From an uncultured Polaribacter sp. (GTDB taxonomy: Bacteria > Bacteroidota > Bacteroidia > Flavobacteriales > Flavobacteriaceae), in contig NZ_CANMVP010000001.1 in NCBI RefSeq assembly GCF_947501385.1, positions 1 through 64,000 on the forward strand: a stretch of 64,000 bases of DNA, read 5' to 3'. The notes under the pieces were generated by a model. It made no database searches. It worked only from the letters and a program-made list of their open reading frames with translations, and was not told the DNA's origin. Shown piece after piece: positions 24,961 to 33,194 of the stretch (the first letter of the stretch is position 1; each line of letters begins with the position of its first letter). The position numbers were made by a program, and so were the translations under genes.

Positions 24961-25410
24961 TTATAAAATACCTTCATCGGCAAAACTATAGTAACTACCA
25001 TTAGGTGCTAAAATCAAATGGTCTAAAATTTTTACATCAAAAAGTTTAGAAGCATTTTTTATTTTAGCGGTCAATTTTCGGTCAGATTCACTCGGGATTA
25101 ATTTTCAGCTAGGGTGGTTATGTACTAAAATAACTCCCACAGAAAGGGTTTTTAAAATAATGGCAAATAAGATGCGGATGTCTACCAATGTACCTGTGAT
25201 ACTACCCGAAGACAATGGGTAGATGCCTTTTGTTTTATTGGAGTTATTGAGCAATACTACCTTAAAAGATTCATACAAAGCGATGGTATTTTCATCCCAA
25301 TTTTTATAAATTAGGGTTGCTGCATCCCTTGAACTTTTAATAGTCGGAGATTGCGCAATTCCTATTTTTTCTCGGTAACTAATCTTTATTTCGTTAACTT
25401 GTACTTTCAT
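24961..25410 (-). pseudogene. RadC-like JAB-domain gene with an in-frame TGA
   Basis: The frame begins MKVQVNEIKISYREKIGIAQSPT and reaches the metal-binding JAMM motif HNHPS. A TGA follows (25105-25107) where family members have Gly (HNHPSG). The same frame continues with KLIPSESDRKLTAKIKNASKLFDVKILDHLILAPNGSYYSFADEGIL, which supplies the remaining Ser and Asp of the motif and a natural end. One base change (GGA to TGA) breaks an otherwise complete gene. Such RadC-like genes are common mobile-element cargo; their role is not settled. Confidence 0.75.
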
Positions 25411-25483
25411 TGTTTGCTGTTTTAAGTTTATAATGAAAAAGAGGGCAACAATTTTGATGATGATTGCCCCCCTTCCTTTTTGT

Positions 25484-25822
25484 TTACCCGTTGTTTCCTA
25501 ATAGTAATATTTCACTTACAACCACTTCGGTTACATAACGTTTTACGCCCTCTTTGTCCTCGTAACTTCTTGAAGTCAATTTGCCCTCAATGGCAATCTC
25601 CTTGCCTTTTGTTACGTAATTTTCAATGATCTCAGCAGTTTTACCCCATGCCACAATAGTGTGCCAATTGGTATCGGTTTGTTTTTCGCCTTTTGAGTTT
25701 TTATAGTTCTCATTAGTGGCTACTGACAAACGGGCTACTTTTTTACCGCTATCCAAATTTGTAATAATTGGGTCTTGCCCAACGTTTCCGATGAACTGTA
25801 CTTTGTTTTTTAATGTACTCAT
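25484..25822 (-). CDS. ssb: Single-stranded DNA-binding protein
   Basis: The 112-aa protein has the OB-fold of SSB: TLKNKVQFIGNVGQDPIITNLDSGKKVARLSVATNENYKN, WHTIVAWGKTAEIIENYVTKGKEIAIEGKL and RYVTEVVVSEILLL. The usual acidic C-terminal tip (DDDLPF-like) is missing, which is common in SSBs of Bacteroidetes mobile elements. It would protect transferred single-stranded DNA in the recipient. It lies 73 bp upstream of the JAB gene on the same strand. Confidence 0.9.
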   Translation of the reverse strand: MSTLKNKVQFIGNVGQDPIITNLDSGKKVARLSVATNENYKNSKGEKQTDTNWHTIVAWGKTAEIIENYVTKGKEIAIEGKLTSRSYEDKEGVKRYVTEVVVSEILLLGNNG

Positions 25823-26718
25823 GATATAAAATTTAAAAGATTTATAATTCCCCTGTTTTGGTTTAAACTGAATTAAATTTTAAGGGGTGTTTTATTCGAT
25901 TTCTCTCGTGCATAGCACAATAGATGACGTGGGTTTTGTCAAGACTTTTCGGAAAAAATCAGGAGTGTCTGCGACGTAGTAAAACCTGACTGCCGACAGG
26001 CAGGCCTTTTGGTTTTCAAGGAAGTAGAAACCTTATTTTTTTCTAAAACTTGTGTAGTCTTTACAAGTTCCATAAGGGCATTAGCAATTCTTTTGAACAC
26101 ATTTGTAAAATGAGCGTACGGGAAGTTAAGCGATTGAAACAGAGATGTTCTAACTAGAAGTGCTTAGGCCCTGCTTGTTTTTCGATGCCCCGAAAAACAA
26201 CCAAGGCGCCATCTATTATAAACCCCTTAAAATGGTTCGAGCCAATCCTTTCATTTTTAAGAATTCTTCAACAAAGATCCGAGAAGGATTTGCCGAGAAT
26301 TTGGTTCAGAAAATGAAGGGGTTGGGTTTCTATTTAAAATCCAATAGTTTTAGTTCTATATAATGAAAGAATCCATCCGCTAAAAAGAGTGTACACAAAA
26401 TAAGAGTAGCGGTTTTGTGTAGATTCTTTTAAAAAAATTTCAGAGGCTCTTTTTCTTGAAGAGTATCCCTTTATTATCGATTAAGAATGTATCCTATTCA
26501 AGGAAATGTGCCGAAAAATTAAAAAAGGAATTGCCATTAAATCGAGGTTCAGAGTCTCATAAGATATATATTTTTAAGAGCATCAACTAGACAATACATG
26601 ACAAATACAGTCATTTATATCTATTAAAATACAGTATGTTGTAAAAAAAATAGGTTTGTGTAAATGACATTATTGCTCTGGTGTTAGTCGGAGCAGTGAT
26701 ACGACACTATTTTAACCT
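25823..26718. other. Long non-coding stretch between ssb and the recombinase genes
   Basis: About 900 bp hold no gene I can support. Visible structures are CTGCC-GACA-GGCAG near 25990, AACTTGT...ACAAGTT (26047-26069), and the perfect 10-bp inverted repeat TTGTTTTTCG / CGAAAAACAA (26175-26200). A 67-codon open frame at 26160-26363 spans that hairpin and has no recognisable protein pattern. The stretch may carry regulatory or attachment functions of the element, but nothing here proves it. Confidence 0.5.
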
Positions 26719-26916
26719 ATGGAAACGCCCCGTAAAGAAGATATACAGCAAGCCACAGAGAGAGTAAAAATAAGACTCCCAATTGAAAAGATAAGGAGTA
26801 TTCCCAAATTTAGAAATATATCTGAAGAAAAATATCACAAACTTATCAAGAGTGCAGAAACATTTGCTTTGCTTATACTAGAGATCATCCTAAAGGAGAA
26901 AGATGATGTTTTTTAG
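26719..26916 (+). CDS. Small hypothetical protein upstream of the serine recombinase
   Basis: The 65-aa protein (METPRKEDIQQATERVKIRL, ISEEKYHKLIKSAETFALLI) is charged and mostly helical, without a recognised motif. It lies 65 bp upstream of the large serine recombinase on the same strand. A small gene in this place is a candidate for a recombination directionality factor or regulator, but this is only a positional inference. The coding-like composition and clean ATG support a real gene. Confidence 0.5.
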   Translation: METPRKEDIQQATERVKIRLPIEKIRSIPKFRNISEEKYHKLIKSAETFALLILEIILKEKDDVF

Positions 26917-26981
26917 ATTTAAAGTTTTCAGAATTGACGCTTAATTCGTATATTTAGTAGTTATATTAAGTATTTGCAACT

Positions 26982-28616
26982 ATGAATGATTTAGCCATTT
27001 TTCGACAATTTGCTGCACCAGTTCCAAAGGGATTTGAAAAAGGAAATAACGCCGTTATATATACTCGAGTATCATCCGCTGATCAGGAGAACAACACAAG
27101 TCTGGCATCTCAGAAAAAGCACTGTGAGTTGTACTCAGAAAAACGAAACCTAACTATTATTGATTATTTTGGAGGAACTTACGAGTCTGCTAAAACAGAT
27201 GATCGCAAGGAGTTTATGCGGATGCTTGCATTCGTAAAGCGAAATAAAACTATAGATTACATCATAGTTTACTCTTATGAGCGTTTTTCCCGTTCAGGAA
27301 TCGCTGGTGCTTTGATTGCTGATGAGCTATTGAAAAAGTACGGTGTTATTACTCTCGCGGTAACACAAGAACTTGATCCAACAACGCCCGCAGGTTCATT
27401 TCAACAAAAAATACTTTTCCTTTTTGGGCAAATGGATAACGAATTGAGGAAAGACAAGGTGGTTACAGGCATGAAAGAGTTGCTACTAAAGGGTTATTGG
27501 TTATGGTCTGTTCCACGTGGTTATCAAGACTTAAACAAAGGCAGGGCTACAGAGAGAAAACTGATAGTCAATGAAGAAGGAAAACTTTTGAAAAAAGCTT
27601 TTGAATGGAAAGCCTATAGTCAATTACCCAATGCCGAAATCGCAAGAAAATTAAACAAAATGGGAATTAAGATTTCAGATAAACGTCTGAACAAGCTTTT
27701 TTTGAATCCATTTTATTGCGGATTAATTACCAGTAGAATGATACCTGGTCAAGTTATTAATGGTCATCATGAGTCATTAATTTCAAAGGAATTATTTTTG
27801 GAAGTCAATAATATCAGAAAAGAGAAGCGCATACATGGATTTGTTCATGATAAAGAAAACGACAATCTGCCCTTGAAAGTGTTTACAAAATGTAGTAAAT
27901 GCGAACAGGCGCTTACGGGCTACCTTGTTAAGAAGAAAGGGTTATACTATTACAAATGCAGAACTAGGGGATGTAAAGTAAACCGAAGTGCCAAAGCAAT
28001 GCACGAGCTATTTAAAAAAGCTATAGCTGTATTTCATGTAGATAAAGAAGAACTTGAAGTATTAAAAGTACAATTAGAGGAACAAATTACGGTCTTTTTT
28101 AAATCGAAAATGCAGAGTGCAAATGCTTTAAAGGGTAATTTAAACGATATAAAAAAGAAACTGGATACCATAGAGGAGCGTTTTGCCATTGGGGAGATAG
28201 ACCGCAACATTTATGACAAATTCAGACCAAAATACCAAAAAGAATATTTTGAAATCGAACAACAATTAAATAAAACCGGAGGATATAGTTCGAACCTTAA
28301 AAAGGTATTAAATTTAACCCTCAAAATATGCCAAGACCCCTTGCTATTATGGGAATCATCCAATTTCGAGAATAGGAAAATTTTTCAGAAAATGCTGTTT
28401 CCTGATGGAATCTTTTATAATAGGGAATTGGATCAAGTTCGAACCACTCGTGTAAATTCATTTTTCTCTCTAAACCCTTATATACTAAGGAATAAAGGAA
28501 ATAAAAAAAGCGAGGATTCCATCATTTTTGACGAAATCCCCGCTTTGGTGAGCCCTGAAGGATTCGAACCTTCGACCGCCTCCTTAGAAGGGAGGTGCTC
28601 TATCCAGCTGAGCTAA
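26982..28616 (+). CDS. Large serine recombinase (site-specific integrase)
   Basis: The 544-aa protein has an N-terminal resolvase domain with the catalytic motif AVIYTRVSS (Ser31 likely nucleophile), DYIIVYSYERFSRSG and the long E helix. A recombinase domain (PRGYQDLNKG, NAEIARKLNKMGI, LFLNPFYCGLI), a zinc ribbon (CSKCEQALTG, YYYKCRTRGCKVN) and a coiled coil follow. It should integrate and excise the element. The last residues (LVSPEGFEPSTASLEGRCSI) are encoded by the antisense strand of tRNA-Arg, so the end of the frame is set by the host site. No tyrosine recombinase is seen in the window. Confidence 0.9.
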   Translation: MNDLAIFRQFAAPVPKGFEKGNNAVIYTRVSSADQENNTSLASQKKHCELYSEKRNLTIIDYFGGTYESAKTDDRKEFMRMLAFVKRNKTIDYIIVYSYERFSRSGIAGALIADELLKKYGVITLAVTQELDPTTPAGSFQQKILFLFGQMDNELRKDKVVTGMKELLLKGYWLWSVPRGYQDLNKGRATERKLIVNEEGKLLKKAFEWKAYSQLPNAEIARKLNKMGIKISDKRLNKLFLNPFYCGLITSRMIPGQVINGHHESLISKELFLEVNNIRKEKRIHGFVHDKENDNLPLKVFTKCSKCEQALTGYLVKKKGLYYYKCRTRGCKVNRSAKAMHELFKKAIAVFHVDKEELEVLKVQLEEQITVFFKSKMQSANALKGNLNDIKKKLDTIEERFAIGEIDRNIYDKFRPKYQKEYFEIEQQLNKTGGYSSNLKKVLNLTLKICQDPLLLWESSNFENRKIFQKMLFPDGIFYNRELDQVRTTRVNSFFSLNPYILRNKGNKKSEDSIIFDEIPALVSPEGFEPSTASLEGRCSIQLS

Positions 28617-28622
28617 GAGCCC
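28546..28622 (-). tRNA. tRNA-Arg (anticodon TCT)
   Basis: The minus strand folds into a full cloverleaf: acceptor GGGCTCT paired with AGGGCTC (two G-U pairs), D-arm with AGCTCAGCTGGATAGAGC, anticodon stem CCTCC/GGAGG around the loop CTTCTAA (anticodon TCT), and T-arm GAAGG-TTCGAAT-CCTTC. The discriminator is A, and CCA is encoded (28546-28548). The serine recombinase frame from the mobile element ends inside this gene on the other strand. It begins a row of three tRNA genes. Confidence 0.95.
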
Positions 28623-28652
28623 GTAATTTTTAAGTTGTTACGACCAACTGTG

Positions 28653-28727
28653 TCGGGGTGGCAGGATTCGAACCTGCGACCTCCTCGTCCCAAACGAGGC
28701 GCGATGACCGGGCTACGCTACACCCCG
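28653..28727 (-). tRNA. tRNA-Pro (anticodon TGG)
   Basis: The minus strand gives acceptor CGGGGTG paired with CACCCCG, a D-arm starting TAGCGTAGCCCGG, anticodon stem CCTCG/CGAGG around TTTGGGA (anticodon TGG) and a T-arm with GCAGG-TTCGAAT-CCTGC. The discriminator is A; CCA is not encoded. It lies 30 bp from tRNA-Arg. Confidence 0.95.
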
Positions 28728-28797
28728 AAAATGTGTAAGTGGTATGTGTTTTCTCAACTAAAATTGAGAGACCACACGCCGAAATAATTAAAAATTG

Positions 28798-28881
28798 CGG
28801 AGAGACAGGGACTCGAACCCTGGCGACAGTTACCCGTCGACAGATTAGCAATCTGCTCCATTACCACTCTGGCACCTCTCC
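28798..28881 (-). tRNA. tRNA-Ser (anticodon GCT)
   Basis: The minus strand gives acceptor GGAGAGG, a D-arm with TGCCAGAGTGGT, anticodon stem GCAGA/TCTGT around TTGCTAA (anticodon GCT), a long variable arm (CGACGGGTAACTGTCG) typical of tRNA-Ser and a T-arm CAGGG-TTCGAGT-CCCTG. CCA is not encoded. It is the first tRNA to be transcribed in the row. Confidence 0.94.
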
Positions 28882-28984
28882 TATTTTTTTTGAACTTGTA
28901 CGCACTTCTTTAAAATTGCGAGTGCAAATGTAGTATTACATTTACAAATTCGCAAGATGTTTTTCAATTTTTTTTATCTTTTAT

Positions 28985-31048
28985 TTACTCTGGATATTCC
29001 ACTCGTAAATGGTAAATATTTAGGAGTTTTTTCTTGATAACTTTTTTGATAATTTCGATCTCTTTAAACGTAATATCTGCATTTAAAAACTGGTTGTCTG
29101 CCATCTGTTTGTCTACAATTTTATCAATTAAATCACTGATGGATTGTGCGGTAGGTTTTTTTAAACTTTTAGACGCCGCTTCAGCAGCATCACACATCAT
29201 TAAAATGGCCGTTTCTTTTGAAAAGGGATTGGGACCTTTGTACTGAAATTTTTTAATATCTACCTCGGTGTCTATATTCAATTCTTTCTCTTTCCTATAA
29301 AAGTAATACGCAGTACTGGTTCCATGATGCGTTCGAATAAAATCTATAATTCTATCGGGTAAATTGTATTTTTTTGCAATCTCTACGCCTTTAATCACAT
29401 GATCTGTAATAATTTTGGCGCTATCTCTTGGAGACAATTCATGGTGTGGATTCACTCCCGTGGTTTGATTTTCTGTAAAATACATCGGATTTATCATCTT
29501 CCCAACATCATGATATAAGGCACCAGTTCTTACCAACATCGAGTTGGCGCCTATTTCATTTGCCGCGGCTTCTGCTAAATTGGCAACTTGCATGGAATGT
29601 TGAAAAGTACCTGGTGCTTTTTCATTAAGTTCACGAAGTAATTTAGAATTTGTATTTGAAAGTTCTAACAGCGTAACATCAGACACCAAACCGAATATTT
29701 TTTCATACATATAAATCAGAATAACCGCTAGAAAAGAAAGCAATCCGTTGGCCGCAAAAAGCATAAAATAATCTAGGTTTATTTGCGAAGCATTTCCTTC
29801 TTTGATAATTGAAAATGCAAAATAGGTAATCATATAAATTCCTGTAATCTGTGCCACAGAGATAAACAAACTGGCTCTTTTGTACAAATCTGAAACCGAT
29901 AAAATAGTGACAATTCCTGCAATAATATGCAAATATATAAACTCAAAACTATTCGGAACCACATAGCCCAATAGCAACACCGTAAGCACATGGGTAAACA
30001 AACCCAAACGGGCATCAAAAAAGGTTTTTAAAATGATGGGCAACACACTTAAAGGAACTACGTACAAATAGTCTGAATTGTATTTTATCACCAACGTTTG
30101 TATAAAAATCATCGAGAACACGTTGAAAAATATAAAAGTAACTTTGTTGTTATTGTTGTAAATGTCTAATCTGTTTTTTTTCAGAAATAGTAATAGCATC
30201 AGTAATGCCAATGCGACAAGAATTGTATACCCTAAAATAATCCAATTGTAATTAGATTCTGTCCAGATTTTAGATTCAGATTCACTTTTTAAGGAACTTA
30301 AAATCGCTAGTTTTTTGCCACCAACAATATCTCCTTTTAAGATGATCAATTCTCCTGCAGACACTTTTCCTTTGGTATAGGAAATGTTATTGATTTCGTT
30401 GGCAATAACTTTCTCGGTAAAATCAGCATCGTACCTAGTATTAGGTTTGATGACCTCCGTTAAAATAGTAAAAATTTGTTTGGTTCCGTACACCTCAAAA
30501 TTTTCATCTAAATTCTGGGTAATTATTTTTAGTACATCATTCGAATTGAATAGATTTTTAAAAGGAATGTCTTTGACCTCGTTATCTACCCGAATCGAAA
30601 CAAATTCGTCTTTATTGACTACTTTATCTTGACTCACCACTTCTAAAAAGCCTACTTTGTAAACTTTGTCAATAATATTGAGTCCCTTTCTAATAAAATT
30701 AGATTTTTGCCTTGCGGTTAAAGAATCACTTACAGGCAAAGAATTTACCCTTCTTTCAAAATTGTTTTTAACTTGATGTACTACGGAAGAATTGTAGGTA
30801 AAATACAATTTTGAATTTGCTTCAATTTGTTTTTTCTCTGCGGTGATTTCTTCTTCAGATTTTTGAATTGCAAAATCGAATGGAGCGTATAAGTTGTCAT
30901 ATTTCCATAGTTGACCATTGTCGAAATCATATTTAAATTGCCCTCCTTTTGGAAACAAATAAACAATCGCAACCGTGGTAATTATAAATAAAATTACTTT
31001 AAAAATGATGGTGTTATTTTGATACAGTTTATTTACTAGTTTGCTCAT
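28985..31048 (-). CDS. PgpH-like 7TM HD-domain phosphohydrolase
   Basis: The start at 31048 (MSKLVNKLYQNN) gives 687 aa; an ATG 9 bp upstream is also possible. One N-terminal helix is followed by an extracytoplasmic 7TM-7TMR-HDED domain (about 60-280), a bundle of membrane helices (about 280-470) and a cytoplasmic HD domain with GALYHDVGKM near 510 and later conserved His and Asp residues (DRIIDFIRTHHGTS). The Firmicutes relative PgpH hydrolyses cyclic di-AMP; by homology this may be a second-messenger phosphodiesterase. A -7 element at 31068-31075 supports the start region. Confidence 0.85.
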   Translation of the reverse strand: MSKLVNKLYQNNTIIFKVILFIITTVAIVYLFPKGGQFKYDFDNGQLWKYDNLYAPFDFAIQKSEEEITAEKKQIEANSKLYFTYNSSVVHQVKNNFERRVNSLPVSDSLTARQKSNFIRKGLNIIDKVYKVGFLEVVSQDKVVNKDEFVSIRVDNEVKDIPFKNLFNSNDVLKIITQNLDENFEVYGTKQIFTILTEVIKPNTRYDADFTEKVIANEINNISYTKGKVSAGELIILKGDIVGGKKLAILSSLKSESESKIWTESNYNWIILGYTILVALALLMLLLFLKKNRLDIYNNNNKVTFIFFNVFSMIFIQTLVIKYNSDYLYVVPLSVLPIILKTFFDARLGLFTHVLTVLLLGYVVPNSFEFIYLHIIAGIVTILSVSDLYKRASLFISVAQITGIYMITYFAFSIIKEGNASQINLDYFMLFAANGLLSFLAVILIYMYEKIFGLVSDVTLLELSNTNSKLLRELNEKAPGTFQHSMQVANLAEAAANEIGANSMLVRTGALYHDVGKMINPMYFTENQTTGVNPHHELSPRDSAKIITDHVIKGVEIAKKYNLPDRIIDFIRTHHGTSTAYYFYRKEKELNIDTEVDIKKFQYKGPNPFSKETAILMMCDAAEAASKSLKKPTAQSISDLIDKIVDKQMADNQFLNADITFKEIEIIKKVIKKKLLNIYHLRVEYPE

Positions 31049-31067
31049 ATTTATCATCTTGCTAGCA

Positions 31068-31075
31068 CAAACTTA
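31068..31075 (-). promoter_or_regulatory. Bacteroidetes -7 element for the PgpH-like gene
   Basis: On the minus strand TAAGTTTG fits the consensus TAnnTTTG. The transcript would begin near 31062, a few bases before the two candidate start codons (31057 and 31048). No convincing -33 TTTG lies at the right distance, so the call rests on the -7 match and position. Confidence 0.5.
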
Positions 31076-31184
31076 GTGCAAAAAAGTTTAGGTCGAAAAT
31101 TCAACCCAAACAATCCTATAAAAATTGATTAAAAAAGATTAATTTAGCAGACAATCTTACACTAAAATAAACTCAATATATTAT

Positions 31185-32360
31185 ATGAAAGAAGTCGTAA
31201 TTGTTTCTGTTGCAAGAACACCTATTGGAAGTTTTATGGGAAGTTTATCTGCTATACCAGCACCAAAATTAGGCGCTATTGCTATAAAAGGAGCTTTAGA
31301 TAAAATCAACTTGGCGCCAGAGATGGTACAAGAAGTTTTTATGGGAAATGTAGTTTCTGCAGGCTTAGGACAAGCACCGGCAAGACAAGCTGCCATCTAT
31401 GCGGGCATCCCAGATACCGTGCCTTGTACTACCGTTAATAAAGTGTGTGCTTCAGGAATGAAAGCCATCATGTTGGCTGCACAAAGCATTGCTTTAGGAG
31501 ATGCAGATATTATTGTAGCAGGTGGTATGGAAAACATGAGTGCGATTCCGCATTACCAACATGCAAGAAGTGGTACTAAATTTGGTTCCATTACTATGGA
31601 AGATGGCTTGCAAAAAGATGGCTTAGTAGATGCTTATGAAAAGGTTGCTATGGGCGTTTGTGCAGATGACTGTGCTACAGAATATAATTTCTCTAGAGAA
31701 GACCAAGATAATTTTGCAATTCAATCTTATAAAAGAGCTGCAAAAGCGTGGAGCGAAGGAAAATATGCGGATGAAATTGTGCCGGTAGAAATTCCGCAAA
31801 GACGTGGAGATCCAATTATTTTTTCGGAAGATGAAGAATATACAAATGTAAAGATGGAAAAAATTCCAACTTTACGTGCGGCTTTTACAAAGGAAGGTAC
31901 TGTTACTGCAGCCAATGCCTCTACCATTAATGATGGTGGTGCTGCCTTGGTTTTAATGTCTTTAGAAAAAGCCAAGGAATTAAACATAACACCATTGGCA
32001 AAAATTAGAGGCTATGCAGATGCTGCACATGAACCAAAATGGTTTACAACGGCTCCTGCAAAAGCATTGCCAAAAGCGTTGGCAAAGGCAAATATTGCTA
32101 TAGATGATGTTGATTATTTTGAATTAAACGAAGCCTTTTCTGTAGTTGGTTTGGCAAATATGAAGTTGTTAAATATTACAGACGAGAACGTAAATGTAAA
32201 TGGTGGTGCAGTGTCGTTAGGGCATCCGTTAGGGGTTTCTGGAGCAAGAATTGTTATTGCATTGACGTCTATTTTAAAACAAAATAATTCGAAAATTGGT
32301 GCTGCAGGAATTTGTAATGGTGGCGGTGGCGCTAGTGCCATGGTTATAGAACGAATTTAA
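31185..32360 (+). CDS. Acetyl-CoA C-acetyltransferase (thiolase)
   Basis: The 391-aa protein is a full-length thiolase. The acyl-accepting Cys is Cys88 in VNKVCASGMKA. The C-terminal motifs NGGAVSLGHPLGVSGARI (catalytic His) and GICNGGGGASAMV (second catalytic Cys) are present. It condenses two acetyl-CoA to acetoacetyl-CoA or cleaves 3-ketoacyl-CoA; the sequence alone does not fix the direction. It is 15 bp upstream of the NlpC/P60 gene on the same strand, so the two are probably cotranscribed. Confidence 0.93.
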   Translation: MKEVVIVSVARTPIGSFMGSLSAIPAPKLGAIAIKGALDKINLAPEMVQEVFMGNVVSAGLGQAPARQAAIYAGIPDTVPCTTVNKVCASGMKAIMLAAQSIALGDADIIVAGGMENMSAIPHYQHARSGTKFGSITMEDGLQKDGLVDAYEKVAMGVCADDCATEYNFSREDQDNFAIQSYKRAAKAWSEGKYADEIVPVEIPQRRGDPIIFSEDEEYTNVKMEKIPTLRAAFTKEGTVTAANASTINDGGAALVLMSLEKAKELNITPLAKIRGYADAAHEPKWFTTAPAKALPKALAKANIAIDDVDYFELNEAFSVVGLANMKLLNITDENVNVNGGAVSLGHPLGVSGARIVIALTSILKQNNSKIGAAGICNGGGGASAMVIERI

Positions 32361-32375
32361 AATCTGTCTCTATTT

Positions 32376-33146
32376 ATGCTTTTTGGCATTTGTAATTTAA
32401 GTATGGTTCCTTTAAGAGCTGCAAAGGCTGACCAATCTGAAATGATTAGTCAGCTACTTTTTGGAGAACATTTTGAAGTGCTCGAAAAAGAAAAAAACTG
32501 GAGTAAAATCCGTTTGACTTTTGATCATTTTGAAGGATTTATAGACAATAAGCAGTATGTAGAAATTACAGCAAATTTTTATCATTCTATCGTAAAAGAA
32601 ACTCCTCGATATTCTAGTGAAATTCTAGATTTTGTGACCAATAAAAAAAACGAGCTTACCACGATTGCAATTGGCTCTGAATTGCCATTATTACAAAATG
32701 GCGAATTCTTTTTGGAACATCAAAAGTACACCTATGAAAATTCAGTTTTTGAAGGAAAACTAGCTAAGCATGAAATTTTAAAAATTGCCTTTACGTACTT
32801 AAATTCGCCGTATGTATGGGGAGGAAAAACGCCTTTTGGCATTGATGCTTCTGGCTTTACGCAAATGGTCTACAAACTCTGTGGATATAGTCTGTTAAGG
32901 GATGTAAAAGAACAAGCTACTCAAGGCGAAGTGTTAAGTTTTATTGAAGAAAGTGAACCTGGAGATTTGGCTTTTTTTGATAACGAGGAAGGTGAAATTA
33001 TGCATGTAGGCATTATTTTGAATGATTATCATATTATTCATTCTTATGGAAAAGTAAGAATAGATACCTTAGACCATAGTGGCATCTTTAATACAGACCT
33101 GCAAAAACACACACATACATTAAGGGTCATTAAAAAAATGATATAA
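32376..33146 (+). CDS. NlpC/P60-family protein with SH3-like domain, catalytic Cys replaced by Ala
   Basis: The 256-aa protein has an N-terminal bacterial SH3-like region (GICNLSMVPLRA, FGEHFEVLEKEKNWSKIRL) and a C-terminal NlpC/P60 domain (YLNSPYVWGGKTPFGIDASGF, EPGDLAFFDN, GEIMHVGIIL, YHIIHSYG). The usual catalytic Cys in D-C-S-G-F is Ala158 (codon GCT at 32847-32849), while His210 and His222 remain. As read, the enzyme should not cleave peptidoglycan by the family mechanism; it may bind peptides only. There is no signal peptide. It is followed by a bidirectional terminator. Confidence 0.88.
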   Translation: MLFGICNLSMVPLRAAKADQSEMISQLLFGEHFEVLEKEKNWSKIRLTFDHFEGFIDNKQYVEITANFYHSIVKETPRYSSEILDFVTNKKNELTTIAIGSELPLLQNGEFFLEHQKYTYENSVFEGKLAKHEILKIAFTYLNSPYVWGGKTPFGIDASGFTQMVYKLCGYSLLRDVKEQATQGEVLSFIEESEPGDLAFFDNEEGEIMHVGIILNDYHIIHSYGKVRIDTLDHSGIFNTDLQKHTHTLRVIKKMI

Positions 33147-33180
33147 AAAAACCGAAACGATGAAGTTTCGGTTTTTTTTA
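33146..33180. terminator. Bidirectional terminator
   Basis: AAAACCGAAAC and GTTTCGGTTTT pair around GATGAA, with a run of A before and of T after. It sits between the convergent NlpC/P60 and TPR genes and can stop both transcripts. Confidence 0.88.
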
Positions 33181-33194
33181 CGAAAGTGATAAGA

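Noticed and set aside
26160..26363. 67-codon frame in the long spacer before the recombinase genes
   Set aside because: It spans a perfect hairpin and has no recognisable pattern or start context.
28630..28933. Open frames across the tRNA-Pro and tRNA-Ser genes
   Set aside because: They are translations of tRNA sequence; the cloverleaf structures explain the DNA.
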